Assembly: GCA_027924585.1 (NCBI GenBank)
Contig: BSBM01000994.1
Coordinates: 10,423,001-10,487,000 of the forward strand
DNA: 64,000 bases
Source: Larix kaempferi
Lineage: Eukaryota > Streptophyta > Pinopsida > Pinales > Pinaceae
Reading direction: 5' to 3'
A program made the position numbers and the translations under genes. Within the stretch, counting starts at the first letter, position 1. Each line of letters opens with the position of its first letter. Below are positions 1 to 11,100 of the stretch, piece by piece. Under the pieces are notes generated by a model. It saw only the letters and a program-made list of their open reading frames with translations. It did no database searches and had not been told where the DNA came from.

Positions 1-491
1 CACAACATGATCAACAACAGCATATCCCCTCATCAAATCTCTTGGGTGCAAACACAGCAAAACCCCAAGGTAAATTTCTTCGTCAAGAAAAGTGACGAAC
101 CTCAGTTCAATATTTGATGGCTATTATAGAGACTGCCTAGGTCTTTTAGTGGTCAGTTTGGAATAAATGAGCCGCGAGCTCCAGTCCCATCTTTCAGGGC
201 ACTATGACCACATTTCAAGGGAGTTGTCCCATGCCAACAACTAGTTAGTTTCACCATGATGCTGCCACTTATCCATTGCCTTCTACCCCAGATTCCATTC
301 CACCTAGTGGATCAGTAACCACTCTTTCAATAGTCCTCTTAGGTGTTTGTCTCCTATTTTATTTATTAAACAATAATATATTGTGCAAATTACAGTCATC
401 CTTGGACACCTATCCAATATAAACTTTACAATAAAAGTTATTATAATGTTTCTTAACACAAAATGTTTTCCAGCTTAAAGGTTATGTTACA
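1..491 (-). repeat. Partial 3' LTR of the left chromovirus
   Basis: On the minus strand an LTR-like TGTAACATAACC begins at 491, directly after a polypurine tract and about 40 bases past the stop of the chromodomain reading frame. That is where a 3' LTR should start. Only its first 491 bases lie in the window, so its length and end cannot be seen. No second copy is present for comparison. Confidence 0.7.
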
Positions 492-505
492 AACACCCCC
501 TCTTA
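492..505 (-). other. Polypurine tract of the left chromovirus
   Basis: Minus-strand TAAGAGGGGGTGTT lies directly before the TGTAAC start of the LTR. Its purine content and position are those of the plus-strand priming site of a gypsy element. Confidence 0.7.
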
Positions 506-530
506 AGCTCAACATCATTCTTGATGTTGC

Positions 531-2596
531 TTATTCATCATCAAGTTCCTCTTGGAATAGAACTGGATATGGTGCCCGCATATTACTTTCTAGCTCCCAA
601 GTTGCCTCATCAGGGCTAAGGTGCTTCCATTGCACCTTTACCTACCCTATGGTGCGATTCCGAGGCATAATTTCCCCCCGGTGTAGAATACAGTCAGGTT
701 CCACCTGAAAATCTCCTTCGGGTTCCACCTGTATGTCATTCCAATTCAGCACATGAGTAGCATCATGCACATACTTCTTTAAAACAAAAATGTGAAAAAC
801 ATTGTGGATTTTTAAATTGTATGGCAATGCCAATTCGTATGCAACAACTCCTATCCTTGATAGGATTTCGAATGGTCCACAATACCTTGGTGCTAATTTA
901 GCACAACTCCCAAGCTTCAAAGAACTTTTCTTGGGATTTACCTTTATGAAAACATGCTCTCCTACCTAAAATTCTCTTTCTGTGCATTTCGAATCAGCAT
1001 AGCTTTTCTGTCGATCTTGAGCAACTTTTAAGTTACCTTGAACCTGTTTCACGGTTAGCTCCATTTCTTTCAATAGAGCTGGTCCTAGCATCAATCTATC
1101 TACAGGATTATCCCATGAAATTGGAGTACAACATTTTCTTCCATACAAAATTTTAAATGGACTGAACTTACCAGATGCTTGATAATTATTATTGTAGGCA
1201 AATTCTGCTAAGTGCAAGTAATCCTCCCATTTAGATGGTTGATCTTTAACATATAATCTTAACATATTTTCCAAAATCTGATTTAGTCTTTCTGTTTGAC
1301 CATCAGTTTGTGGGTGGAAAGAAGTGCTGAAATTTAACTTAGTATTTAATCCTTTAAACAACGCTGTCCAAAAGTTACCAGTGGACTTAGAGTCTTGGTC
1401 TGAAATAATTACCTTTGGAATTCCATGCAAGCGAAAAATTGCTTCATGAAAATATCTGCAATGTTAGAAGCCTTGAGAGTAGTTTTAACAAGAATAAAAT
1501 GAGCAACCTTGCTAAGTTTATCAACAACAACCATAATTGAGTCATTCTGCTTCTGATTTTTAGGCAAACCTGTAATGAAGTCAATGCTTATGATTTCCCA
1601 TTTCCATTCTGGAATTGGTAAGGGCTGCAATAGCCCAGCTGGATGTTGATGTTCAGCTTTAATAGTCTAACAGTCAAAGCATCTAGCTATATATTCAGCA
1701 ACTTCACTCTTCATGTTAGGCCAAAAGTACTCCTTTCTTAACATAGTTATCATTTTCTGATAACTAGGATGTCCTGAATAAGGACTCTTGTGAACTTCAT
1801 CTAAAATCAGTAACTTAACCTTTGAGAAACTAGGCACATAAATTCTGTTTTTGTAAGTTAAGAAGCCTTTTTCATTAATACTGTAATATGTTATAACATT
1901 TTTAGATGAATTTTCAGCCACTTTATCATGTAATTTTTGGTAATTTTCGTCTTGCTTAATTCCTTCCTCGATCTGATTTTCCAGATCAGTTTTAAAAGTA
2001 TTGATTGCTACCACAAAACTCAATCTAGCATTTCTGCTCAATGCATCAGCAACCTTATTTTCCTTTCAATTAATGTGATGGATCTCAAAATCGTACTCAC
2101 TAAGGAAATCTAACCACCTAGCTTGCCTTGCATTAAGATTTGTTTGATCCAAAAGATACTTTAAGCCCTTATTATCAATCATTAAAATGAATTTTCTTCT
2201 GATCAAGTGATGATGCCACATTTTTAAAGCATGTATCACGGCGGCCAACTCAAGATCATACGTTGCATAAATCTTTTCATGTATTTTTAGCTTCCTTGAC
2301 TCAAAAGCAATTGCATGACCTTCTTGACTGAAGACCCCTCCAAGTCCTTCATTGCATGCATCAGCGCATACGACGAAATCCTTATTAGGATATGCAATTT
2401 TTAAGATGGGTGCAATGGTTAACAATTCTTTTAACTTATTAAAGCTGTCCTGACACTTTTGATCCCATATGAATTTTTTCCCTTTCTTTTGCAAAGAAGT
2501 GATGGGATTAGTAATTCTAGAGAATCCTTCAATAAAATTTCTATAATACCCCATTATTCCCATGAATGATCGTACATCATTTACATCTTTAGGGAC
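531..2596 (-). pseudogene. Decayed gypsy pol: RNase H, integrase, chromodomain
   Basis: Read on the minus strand. RNase H (about 2563-2040) carries CADACNEG and KVADALSR. The integrase H2C2 zinc finger ends in CFDC near 1670. The catalytic core shows IDFITG, IISDQDS and HPQTDGQTER, so all three DDE residues are present. The C-terminal part has PFKILYGRKC and HNVFHIFVLKKY, followed by a group II chromodomain (VKVQW, ATWELESNMR) ending at a TAA at 531. Breaks: TGA at 2066-2068; TAG at 1667-1669, 966-968 and 642-644; a one-base frameshift near 1430. Compared with the intact chromovirus at 52997-57355, the TAG at 1667 stands where that copy has Gln. It encoded the enzymes that copy and insert the element, and is now non-functional. 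Confidence 0.9.
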
Positions 2597-2601
2597 CTAC
2601 G

Positions 2602-2680
2602 GGGTAGTAAACCATACAAAACATTTGTCCCACACTAAAAACATTTCTTTTGTATGTAACCATACAAAACATTTGATTTC
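2602..2680. repeat. Left-end repeat and possible inverted terminus
   Basis: The motif GTAA(A)CCATACAAAACATTTG occurs twice here (about 2608 and 2656). The outermost GGGGTAGTAAACC resembles, in inverted orientation, the GGTATGGTAAAACC read on the minus strand at about 33565-33580. This could be a degenerate terminal inverted repeat of about 14 bp. Support is weak because the match has gaps. Confidence 0.35.
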
Positions 2681-2735
2681 TTTTGATTTTATTTGTTGTC
2701 CTAGCCGTGCACCTAACCTATTTATTGTGCTTAAC

Positions 2736-2815
2736 CATATCGCATACGTATTTTTATTCTTCATATCGTGTGCGCGTTTTAGCTTTACATAATGCGTTCG
2801 CATTTTGTAACTCTA
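2736..2815 (+). repeat. Subterminal 26-28-bp repeats, left end
   Basis: Three consecutive units start at 2736, 2762 and 2788. Each begins CATAT or CATAA, has a GC-rich core (CGCATACG, CGTGTGCGCG, TGCGTTCGC) and ends in a T-rich stretch. Units with the same layout occur at 33455-33530. Subterminal repeat clusters of this kind often bind the transposase in plant DNA transposons; binding here is inferred. Confidence 0.6.
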
Positions 2816-3412
2816 TAAACAATGGACTATCCCTGTCCAAGAGCAACTTTACTATGTCTAAGCCAAAACAACAAATCCCATGATTTTTTTGAACAACACG
2901 AGCCCGCCATTGGAAATACTCACACACTAAACCATCTCCATCATTATTTTTGTTATCCAAGTGCAGCATTGAGGACATATTTCATGCTTTCTCAATGTGG
3001 TGTTGGGTTATATGGCCATATTTGAAGAAGAGAATCAACAAGCTTGAAGAATCTCCAATTGAATAACACCAAAGATAAGGTCTTTGAAAGATTCATTTTT
3101 CCTATATTTGAGGAGAACACAAGATAATATATCAAGCTTCAAGACCATTTCATGGTGATGGTGGATATACACAATTGTACAAGAGAACCAAGGAGCCCAA
3201 ACAATTTATGATTTAACTTTCATTTGCTTATTATTGAAGAGCACCAAAGGTAAATTTTCTCATTCATAATTGTTTTGATGGGAAAGATGAACATTTGAGA
3301 AGAAAGATTGAAGCACCTTGAAGGATCTATAGTTCTAGAAAGCACTAAAGGTTCGAAAGCTTGTAATTGAGGAGCAACAAAAACAAACTATATTGAATTG
3401 ATCATTGTGGTG

Positions 3413-6400
3413 ATGGGGAATCCACATAACCGAGGAAGAAAATCAGCAAGGAAGAAGACACCTCAAGAAGTCATTGAAGAAGAGAAAGAAAAGAAAAGAA
3501 TACACATGATGAATTGGAGGATTTCTTTGGAAACTAATGCAAATCCAATTGTAGAGGATACCACGGTTCATCCTATTAATCCATGACAAGAGGGATCTTC
3601 AATTTCCACAATAGTTGTTGAACAAGCACCCCATGGAAGTAATCAAGAAGCTCATGAAAAAACTCAAAATTTGTTATTTGGATGTGGTTATACAAGTGAT
3701 GAAGTTAGAGAGGCATTGGACATGTTTCCTACTGTTGAAGAAGAAAATGTTATCCGGACCATCGATGAGGATGTTGGACTTCCACAAGTGTATGTTGGAC
3801 TTCCACAAACCATCGATGAGGATGTTCAACTTCCACCATCCAACTATCAGGATGAGAATGAAGGACACCAAGCTACTACTGAAACACCAGAGCATCTTGG
3901 TGATGCGCTACATGGTAGAATTCCAACCCCCTTACCTCCATTAGCAAGAACACATCGAAGAACTCCGAAGCATATACAATTTGATGAAAGTATCATCAAT
4001 TCCATTGAAGGTATGCTATCTAAACATAGTATTAGTTATCAAACTCAACAGATACTTGATAAATATTTTGTTTCTAAATGTGATGGAGCTAAATGTAGAT
4101 TATTTTTATCATTGTTAAAATCTAGGAGCATGAATGTTGTTAGGAAAAAGTTAGGGATAAAGATGATAAAGAATTCTGAACCAAGTTCTCATTTAGTTAA
4201 AATCTTAGTAGATGTATTTGGTAAAATTGGTAAGAACACATGTTCAAAGCACTACAATGCGGCTCATCGTGTGTTGTCACAAGCAATTGCAAATAAGAAC
4301 CCCAGGGTCCTTCATATTCTCAGGCCTACATTTGAACTAGTTAATTTGAATGTAAAAACCCTCTATAGGTATTCTATTAGAAGAGAACATCTTGACACAA
4401 CCGATCAGACAGATTTTTGGGCCTTTATTGACTGGTTGCCACATCATGACATGAAGCTAGTTGATGGAGTAAAGGGACTAGTGCAGAGTTTTTGGCATGA
4501 TCACACAAGGCCTTCTTCAAACCGAAAGGATGTACTAAAACTGAGAATGGGTTCAAAGGATCGTGAACCACATACTAAGCATCTTCTTGATATAACATAG
4601 ACAGAACTATATGAGAAATTTAGGAATGAACATAAACAATTTAACTTGGGGCAAAGATCTTTTGAGAAATGTAAGCCATGGTATGTTAGAATAAATACTC
4701 TTCGTAACACTTGTTGTTGTAGATACCATGTAGAATATGAATATTACTATGAAACATTTTTGTACATTCGTCATGTGTTGCATACTAACTATGTGCAAGA
4801 TTGCTCCCTGACAACACCAACGATTTCATCAAGAGAATTCATTCATAGCATCATGTGCAATAGGCCTGAGGGGCAAACATACTATGCAAAATCTTGTTTG
4901 GATGGAACATGCCCCAACTATGTTGAAATGGCATTATTGAGCCAATGTATGCACGAGAGTGGAGATAGTGAATTTGGGAAAATGGTTGTAGACATGAAAA
5001 GTTTCAAATATATCAGCTCTGAAATAGTCCCAGTGAAAGAAAGAAAAGAAATACAATTGGTGACATCTCAGGTATGCATTTATATCTATAAAATTATGTT
5101 TGAACAGTTACATTTCAATCCTTGTTTACAAAAAAACTCACATTGAGATCATTTTGTGTCACCAAGTACCAGTTAGTGACTTCGTCAAGGAATTTATTGA
5201 AAAGACACATGATTATGTTCATCATGTCCACTTGGCACGATGGTAGGATGAACAGTTTGGAATATGCCGAGATAAATTTTCCCGTGGTGCTATACTTTCA
5301 GTTGTTGATTTTGCTGAGAACTACACTTTGCAACCTCAAAATGAGATCCAAAGTCAGTATTATCACTCTGAGCAGGTTTCCTTGATAGTCCATATCACAT
5401 ATAGGCATGGCCCAAATAGAACTGAAGAGCAAAGAGAAATTCTGAAGGAATAAATCAATTCTACATAAGTGATGATAGGTGCCATTACTTCCACTATGTA
5501 CGTCATTGCTTCATCATGTTCTATGATCACTTGAAGGGAAGTAACATACAGATGGATCAACAATGGATTTGGTCTGACGGATGCGCTGGTCAATTAAAAA
5601 ATGCATGCATATTTCAATGGTTGTGTTCATTAACACATATTTCATTAAATTTGGAATTAAACAGTGGATCTAGAATTCCAAAATAACCAAAAAACTCAAT
5701 TCTGGCATTGTTCTTGTAATAAAATCTTTCCAATTTTAATGAAATATGTGTTCATTGCATAAAAACTACAAAGTGCCACATATGTGGAACTATTTTGAGA
5801 CTGGGCATGGTAAAGGAGAGCATGTGTCAAAACAACCCTATAAAAAGAGGAATTGAAAGTATCTACAGAATCTACTATTCAAAATGGTCAATCTATAGTC
5901 AGGTGGTGCATGTCAGTAATGGGAGAGGAATTAACTATGTGAGTAGAATCCACAAGAAAGAGACATGTAGAGATTTTTTTTTGGGAGGTGGTAGACATAG
6001 ATCGTTAACATGCATGGGAATGCAAGACCATGCCTGGGACTCATGGCTTTCATTTGGTTCGAAGCTCTGATAACCCAGTATTTGAAATTTGGAGCAGAAA
6101 ACTTGCTTGTTTTTTCCCTCCGTTGTGATGGTGACTACGATGGGTGTGAATCATCGGATTGGGTTGATGGATGGGATCACATATCACTTCCACTTGATCA
6201 ACATGCAATTTTTGAGTTAAATCCATTGGAAGAAGACCAATCATCTATTTCTATAGATTTTGATCATGTCTCAGACCTTGTATAACCTGGTATGATGCAT
6301 TTCCTTAACATTTTTTTGTTTATTTACATAGTCTTCAAATGCACATTAATGGCCTTGCATTGCACGAAAAATATTTTGATCATATACATACAATCATATT

Positions 6401-6795
6401 ATGCAAGGCACATATATGCAGTGGTTTCCTCAAAAGATAGTGAATAGGGTGGTGATTACTAGTTGGCATGATTTATAGATGGAAAGCAAACCCTCATTAT
6501 GTCCATGACTAATTATGAAAACAGCCACTACCCAACCGGGTCTATGGTTGTTAATTGTGAATACTTGACAAAGGACAACAATGCAAGAAAGAAGGGTGGA
6601 TATGTTTATAGGGATTACAAACCAGGAGCAAGTGTGTATCACTTTACCAACTTAATCATTAGTACAAACCTCCAGGTACTAACAATGCCTAGCCGAAATA
6701 CATCGAAGGTATGCTACTTCTTACTAGATACAGAGCACGAGAGACTAATGGAGACCATCAGTATAAGAGATGATCCGAAGGGCTTGGTTGTATGA
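3413..6795 (+). pseudogene. DDE-transposase-like gene, interrupted
   Basis: ATG at 3413 opens a basic N-terminus (MGNPHNRGRKSARKK). The frame stays open to a CAG/GTATGC donor at 5070/5071 except for TGA at 3584-3586 and TAG at 4598-4600. A Cys/His segment follows (KPWYVR, then TCCCRYHVE near 4710) and a later Cys motif (CLDGTCPNY). After the intron come SVVDFAENY (about 5308), YISDDRCHYFHYVRHC, WSDGCAGQLKN (about 5570) and NYFETGHGKGEH (about 5790). These read as the D, D and E(H) blocks of an RNase H-fold transposase. A TAG at 5244-5246 and frameshifts near 5450 and 5820 break it. The C-terminal part continues at 6010-6285 and, after a probable intron, at 6499-6795. I remember similar blocks in uncharacterised plant and invertebrate proteins but cannot name the family. 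Confidence 0.65.
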
Positions 6796-7175
6796 TAATA
6801 GGTGGGATCTATCATGATGAGGTATGTTACATACTTTTAATACTATACTATTTATACTATTTGTAATTGAATATTGATATATGCTCAATTTTCTCATATA
6901 TGTTATTTATGAATATGTCAATTTTGTGTTCTTGATATGCCAAATTTATGTTTACGTTGTTTATAAATATGCCAAAAGTTCTCTTGTATGTCAAGTTTAT
7001 GAATATGCCATTTTTTACATGTGATCAATACACCCTAAGATTATATTATGTTGATTATGTTGGTTATTGGCTTCACCCAACAAAATTTATATTTAACAAT
7101 ACACATATTCATAGATTTGGTTTCCCATGCTCAATGCTCACTATATTTAACAATACACTTATATTAAATTTAATT
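6796..7175. other. AT-rich tail after the transposase-like gene
   Basis: No coding signal. AT-rich sequence with a loosely repeated 'atatgCCAA(A)TTTATGAATATG' theme between about 6900 and 7015. It ends at the target-site duplication of the Tat element. Confidence 0.5.
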
Positions 7176-7180
7176 CATGT
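7176..7180. repeat. Target-site duplication CATGT (left)
   Basis: CATGT directly before the TGTTGACACC start of the 5' LTR. The identical CATGT follows the 3' LTR at 23522-23526, which fixes both borders of the insertion. Confidence 0.95.
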
Positions 7181-7462
7181 TGTTGACACCAGGTCTGAGG
7201 AAAATTGAAATTCTTGTTAAAAGGCCCTAAGAGAAAGAATCATCACCAAAAGGGTTGAAAGTTTTTATATAAAAAAAAAAATAGAAGAAAAAACCCATAT
7301 GTATAAAGTCCGCTAGCAAATATAATGTAAAGGTTAAACCCCGGTCAGGTTTCGTCGGCGGAGATAGCATAGATCTAAATCAACGGTCCATATTAACCCC
7401 GCGTCGCCAATGTGATCGTCAACAAACGGTGGAGGGTGGTAGCGGACATAATACCACCAAGG

Positions 7463-7629
7463 CACGTGTCCCATTTTCATTCATCCGCGCTTGGAGAAAG
7501 TGGTATCGAAAACCACTATAACACCGCGCGGAACCACCCATTACATAAAAGTGGAAAGATATCTTACGTGGCAAGGTGGGACCTAACAGGTGGCGAAGAA
7601 AGAATGGATTGATAAATCCGTGACACGTG
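7463..7629. promoter_or_regulatory. G-box/ABRE-like cluster in U3
   Basis: CACGTG occurs at 7463-7468 (within GGCACGTGTC) and 7624-7629 (within GACACGTGAC), with ACGTGGC at 7566-7572. All lie 320-490 bp upstream of the TATA box. These are binding motifs of plant bZIP/bHLH factors and resemble ABA-response elements. The same sites recur in the 3' LTR 11,294 bp downstream. Stress or ABA control is inferred from motif only. Confidence 0.45.
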
Positions 7630-7947
7630 ACACCATACTTTGCATGGATCGGAAGGCCAATACATGTTTAAATCAAATCAACGGCCAGCGTTTCATCCGC
7701 GGCCAGGAACATGTGCGCTGGATATAAAGGAAAGCGGTCACGGAGAATAAACCGCCTTAACAGGTGTCAGCAGATGGTGTATCCGCGCGAGTAGCAAACC
7801 GGAAAAGGAAACCGCTTTTTCGATCGCGGATACCGCCGGTGCAATAAAGAAGGACAAGATCTGACGGTTCAAAATAATAGTTCAAAGATCAATGGTTGGA
7901 GATGACCCACGTTCATTAAGGTGCAAGGAGGTTATTTTAAAAAGGCT

Positions 7948-7956
7948 TATATAAAA
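7948..7956 (+). promoter_or_regulatory. TATA box of the Tat LTR
   Basis: TATATAAAA lies in a GC-mixed region about 170 bp before the ATG at 8126. Transcription would start near 7980, which places the long LTR ORF in the transcribed part of the LTR. Confidence 0.6.
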
Positions 7957-8125
7957 AGAAAGGGCTCCACATAACGGCATTTTGTATGTGTCGTTATCCT
8001 GGAGAGCTCCGAAGACTGGTGGAAGCCGGCGATTGCGACAGAAGGCGAAAAGCAAGCATTTACAGGTAGGGTCTGGTGACCTGTCACTCTCTTTGAACGG
8101 AATTTTGTTTAAAAGAAGCATTTAG

Positions 8126-11100
8126 ATGGAGACTGTACAAGATATAGACGTTTTTAGGTCAAAAGATGCCCTAGAAGACAGAGATGAAGATGTTTTCGAT
8201 ACCCTTATTAGGTTCCTGGTCTCCGATGTAAAAGTGAAGTTATCTGAGCTATTAAAAGAGGGTATAGACCCGCATAGAGTTCACCAGTCATCTCTGATTG
8301 CTTTTTGCCCTGACCAATTTCCTGTTTTCCCAGAATTCGTCTCCTGGTGTGCTGAAAACTATTCACGGGAAGAAAAAGTTGTTTTAAACAGTCAGAAAAC
8401 TAGAGCCATTTGCAAAATTGAGCCAGCCGAAGTGATTAGAGCCCTAGAAATAGATTTGCCCCAAACCCTCGACCCTGAAGTTTTTTCTGAGGTGTCGATT
8501 ATTGAAAATTTTCACCACGCTTCTCAGAGTGATAAGGAAATGTTTTTGTCGACGTGTCTCAGACCAGAAACTAGCCTTTCTGAACTCCCTTACCCTTTAG
8601 ATATCAACCTTTTTAATGAGAATACCCAGTTGGTCTTGACGCTGTTGGCCGTAGTTTTAGGGTTAGATTCGGATTTGTATATAACTGAGTTTCAATTGAG
8701 TTTATTGTACAGAATAAGTATAGTCCAGTCGGGAATTGACGAAAGTCAAATTCCCCGACTAAATTTTGAAGCTTTCATAGCCGAAAGGATGCATGACCAG
8801 ATGGTCAATTTTTCCACGCACAGACATTTCAGGTTTCAAGCATTTTTAATGAAAATGATTATGGTATCCAGCCAGGAAGAATTACAGTTCCCAGAGATTG
8901 TTTTTGCAACTCCACTGGAAAACAATATTTTCAATTTCATCAATTACATGCTCTCGACGATCTTTAAGATGATTTTCGGAAAAAGTCTGCCTAGGTTATT
9001 GCCAGAAATGCAGGTATCAATGCAACTGAATACAGAGTATGCTACAGGAGACTGGTTTTTATCAAAAGATAGTACAGTGGTCAGATTGTATGGATTCAAG
9101 CATAAACCCTATGTGCTACCAGCATTCCTCACCTTGAGGATTTTTGCCTTGGAGTTTTTAAGACAGAAATTGATTGTAGAGGATAACAATTTTTTAGTCC
9201 ACAGACAAGCAACGGACATTAAATACCCTTTCACATTAGGTCCGTTTACAATAAAGAATAAGAACGCTGCTGTATATATAGAGAAATTGTTAAAAGATAT
9301 GAATTTTGAGACAGATGCAGCCTTGGAATATGACCCATTAAATATCATATCCAAAAGAAGAATTGAGCATCGTATTAAGGCTCTGAATCATCAAACTGTT
9401 GAAGGGATGGCAGACAGAGCCAACTGGCTCGAATACAAAGAAGAAATTATCCCAGACAAGTCCGACAAAGAAAGGTCATTGGAAGAAGCAATGGCAGAAA
9501 CAGAAAGCGAAATCAATACTGCATTAGTGGGGTCCAAAAGACCTATACAGGACATTATGATCATTGATGATGAAGAGACAGAAAAAGGAAAACGATTGAA
9601 AACTGATGAGTCACAGGAATTGACAACCATTTCAGAAGAAGCCAAAGCTACAGAAAATGAAATACCAGAGGTTACAGTGAGGGAATACAATATTGAAGAG
9701 ACCCCTGTAGGGGATGATGTAAATAGACCTAAAAATTTCATGGACGTGTTTAATGAACATAGTAAAAACAAACAGGAATCTGCGAAACAAACAAGTCTAT
9801 TGTTTCCAAAGGTCAGAAATATATCGAATAATGAAGTAAGCTTATTCACCAGCAGGAACATCAAAGAAAATTCTTTAAAATTTTCAGTAGTGACCAAAAA
9901 CAAGATCTCAGAGATGAGTGTGGATTTGTCAAAGATAAATGCCCCTGACAAAATTTTGTTACATAGACAAGTTGGAGAGGTTATATACTCAGACTATTTG
10001 GGGGCCACATTGAGAGCAGACAAACTAAAAAATTCAGTAGACAAATTAAATAATCAGTTGAGACAAGAAAAAGAAGAGAATAAATCTCGACAACAGCAAA
10101 TTAAGAAGCTGCAAATGGACTTAACTAATAAAGATGGAGCTGCAGCTACCAAACTGCTCCAGGAGAAGGAAGAGGTGATTTTAACATTGAGACGAAAGTT
10201 AAAAATCCCAGATGCTGTACTCATTCAAGGTGCAGAATTGACTATATTAGAAAAAGAGAAAGAAGAGTTATCTAACGAAGTCAATGATGTCACAGCTAAA
10301 TTGTTAAAGCTGTCTGACGAAAAGGACTATTGGGAAAAAGAAAGGTTCATTTTGGAAGAACAGTTGGCAACAGCGAGAAAACAATTAGCAGAGAACAGTC
10401 AGCAGCAAGTACAGACAGGCTCGGAAGAAGAGAAGACCAGTGTAGACGGAATTTCACAAGCAATGTCACAAATAAGTTTAAAAGATAATGAAATCAAATT
10501 GTTAAAGGCAGAAATACAGAAATTAAAAGAAGAAAATGAAGCAAAAGAAAAAGAAATAAAAACTTTGCAGGCAAATAATCAGGAATTGAGCAGTAATAAT
10601 AAAGGATTAGCTGCTCATGCAACAGGACAAGCTGCTATGCAGGGATGTAAACATATGGTGTGGGACCAGATCATTAAAGAAGCTGAAAAACTTAGGCCGT
10701 ATCTGGATTATATAAGAGTTAAAGAAAAGGTAGCCAAAGATGCCTTTGACAGCTGCCGGGCAGTCAGGGAAAGCTTAAATAGAAAACCGAAAGAAATAGC
10801 CCAGAGAGCAATAACATTTTTAAATAGTTTATCCGAGGCAGATCTGACAGCCATGAATATTACAAACAGAATTTTTGTCATCACTTGGGCCAGAAGGATC
10901 TTGGGCAAATACTCACACATCGAAAACATCGAGGCCAAAGCAGGAGAAATAAGGAAAGAAGTAATCCAGTTCAAAAAGCAATTTGACAAGTTAGTAAATA
11001 AGGGATTCCCAGCTTTCTGGGACGAAAATGGTGAATTAATTCCTCCAAATGATTATAAAAGATTACTGTTTGATATTAGGATGGATCACCGAAAATTTCA

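Larger units (their letters stand above)
1..2596 (-). mobile_element. Truncated Ty3/gypsy chromovirus (3' part)
   Basis: On the minus strand this reads, from high to low coordinates, RNase H, integrase, chromodomain, polypurine tract and the start of a 3' LTR. The 5' part (gag, protease, most of RT) is missing because the RT connection region stops at about 2596, where unrelated DNA begins. The LTR continues past the left edge of the window. Order and motifs are those of chromovirus-type gypsy elements. Several nonsense codons and one frameshift show that it is dead. It is the oldest host layer at the left of the window, since the DNA transposon to its right cuts it. Confidence 0.9.

Noticed and set aside
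9391-9951. 186-codon antisense frame inside the LTR ORF (and its copy at 20685-21245)
   Set aside because: Overlaps the conserved sense coding frame and begins without promoter context; an antisense shadow.
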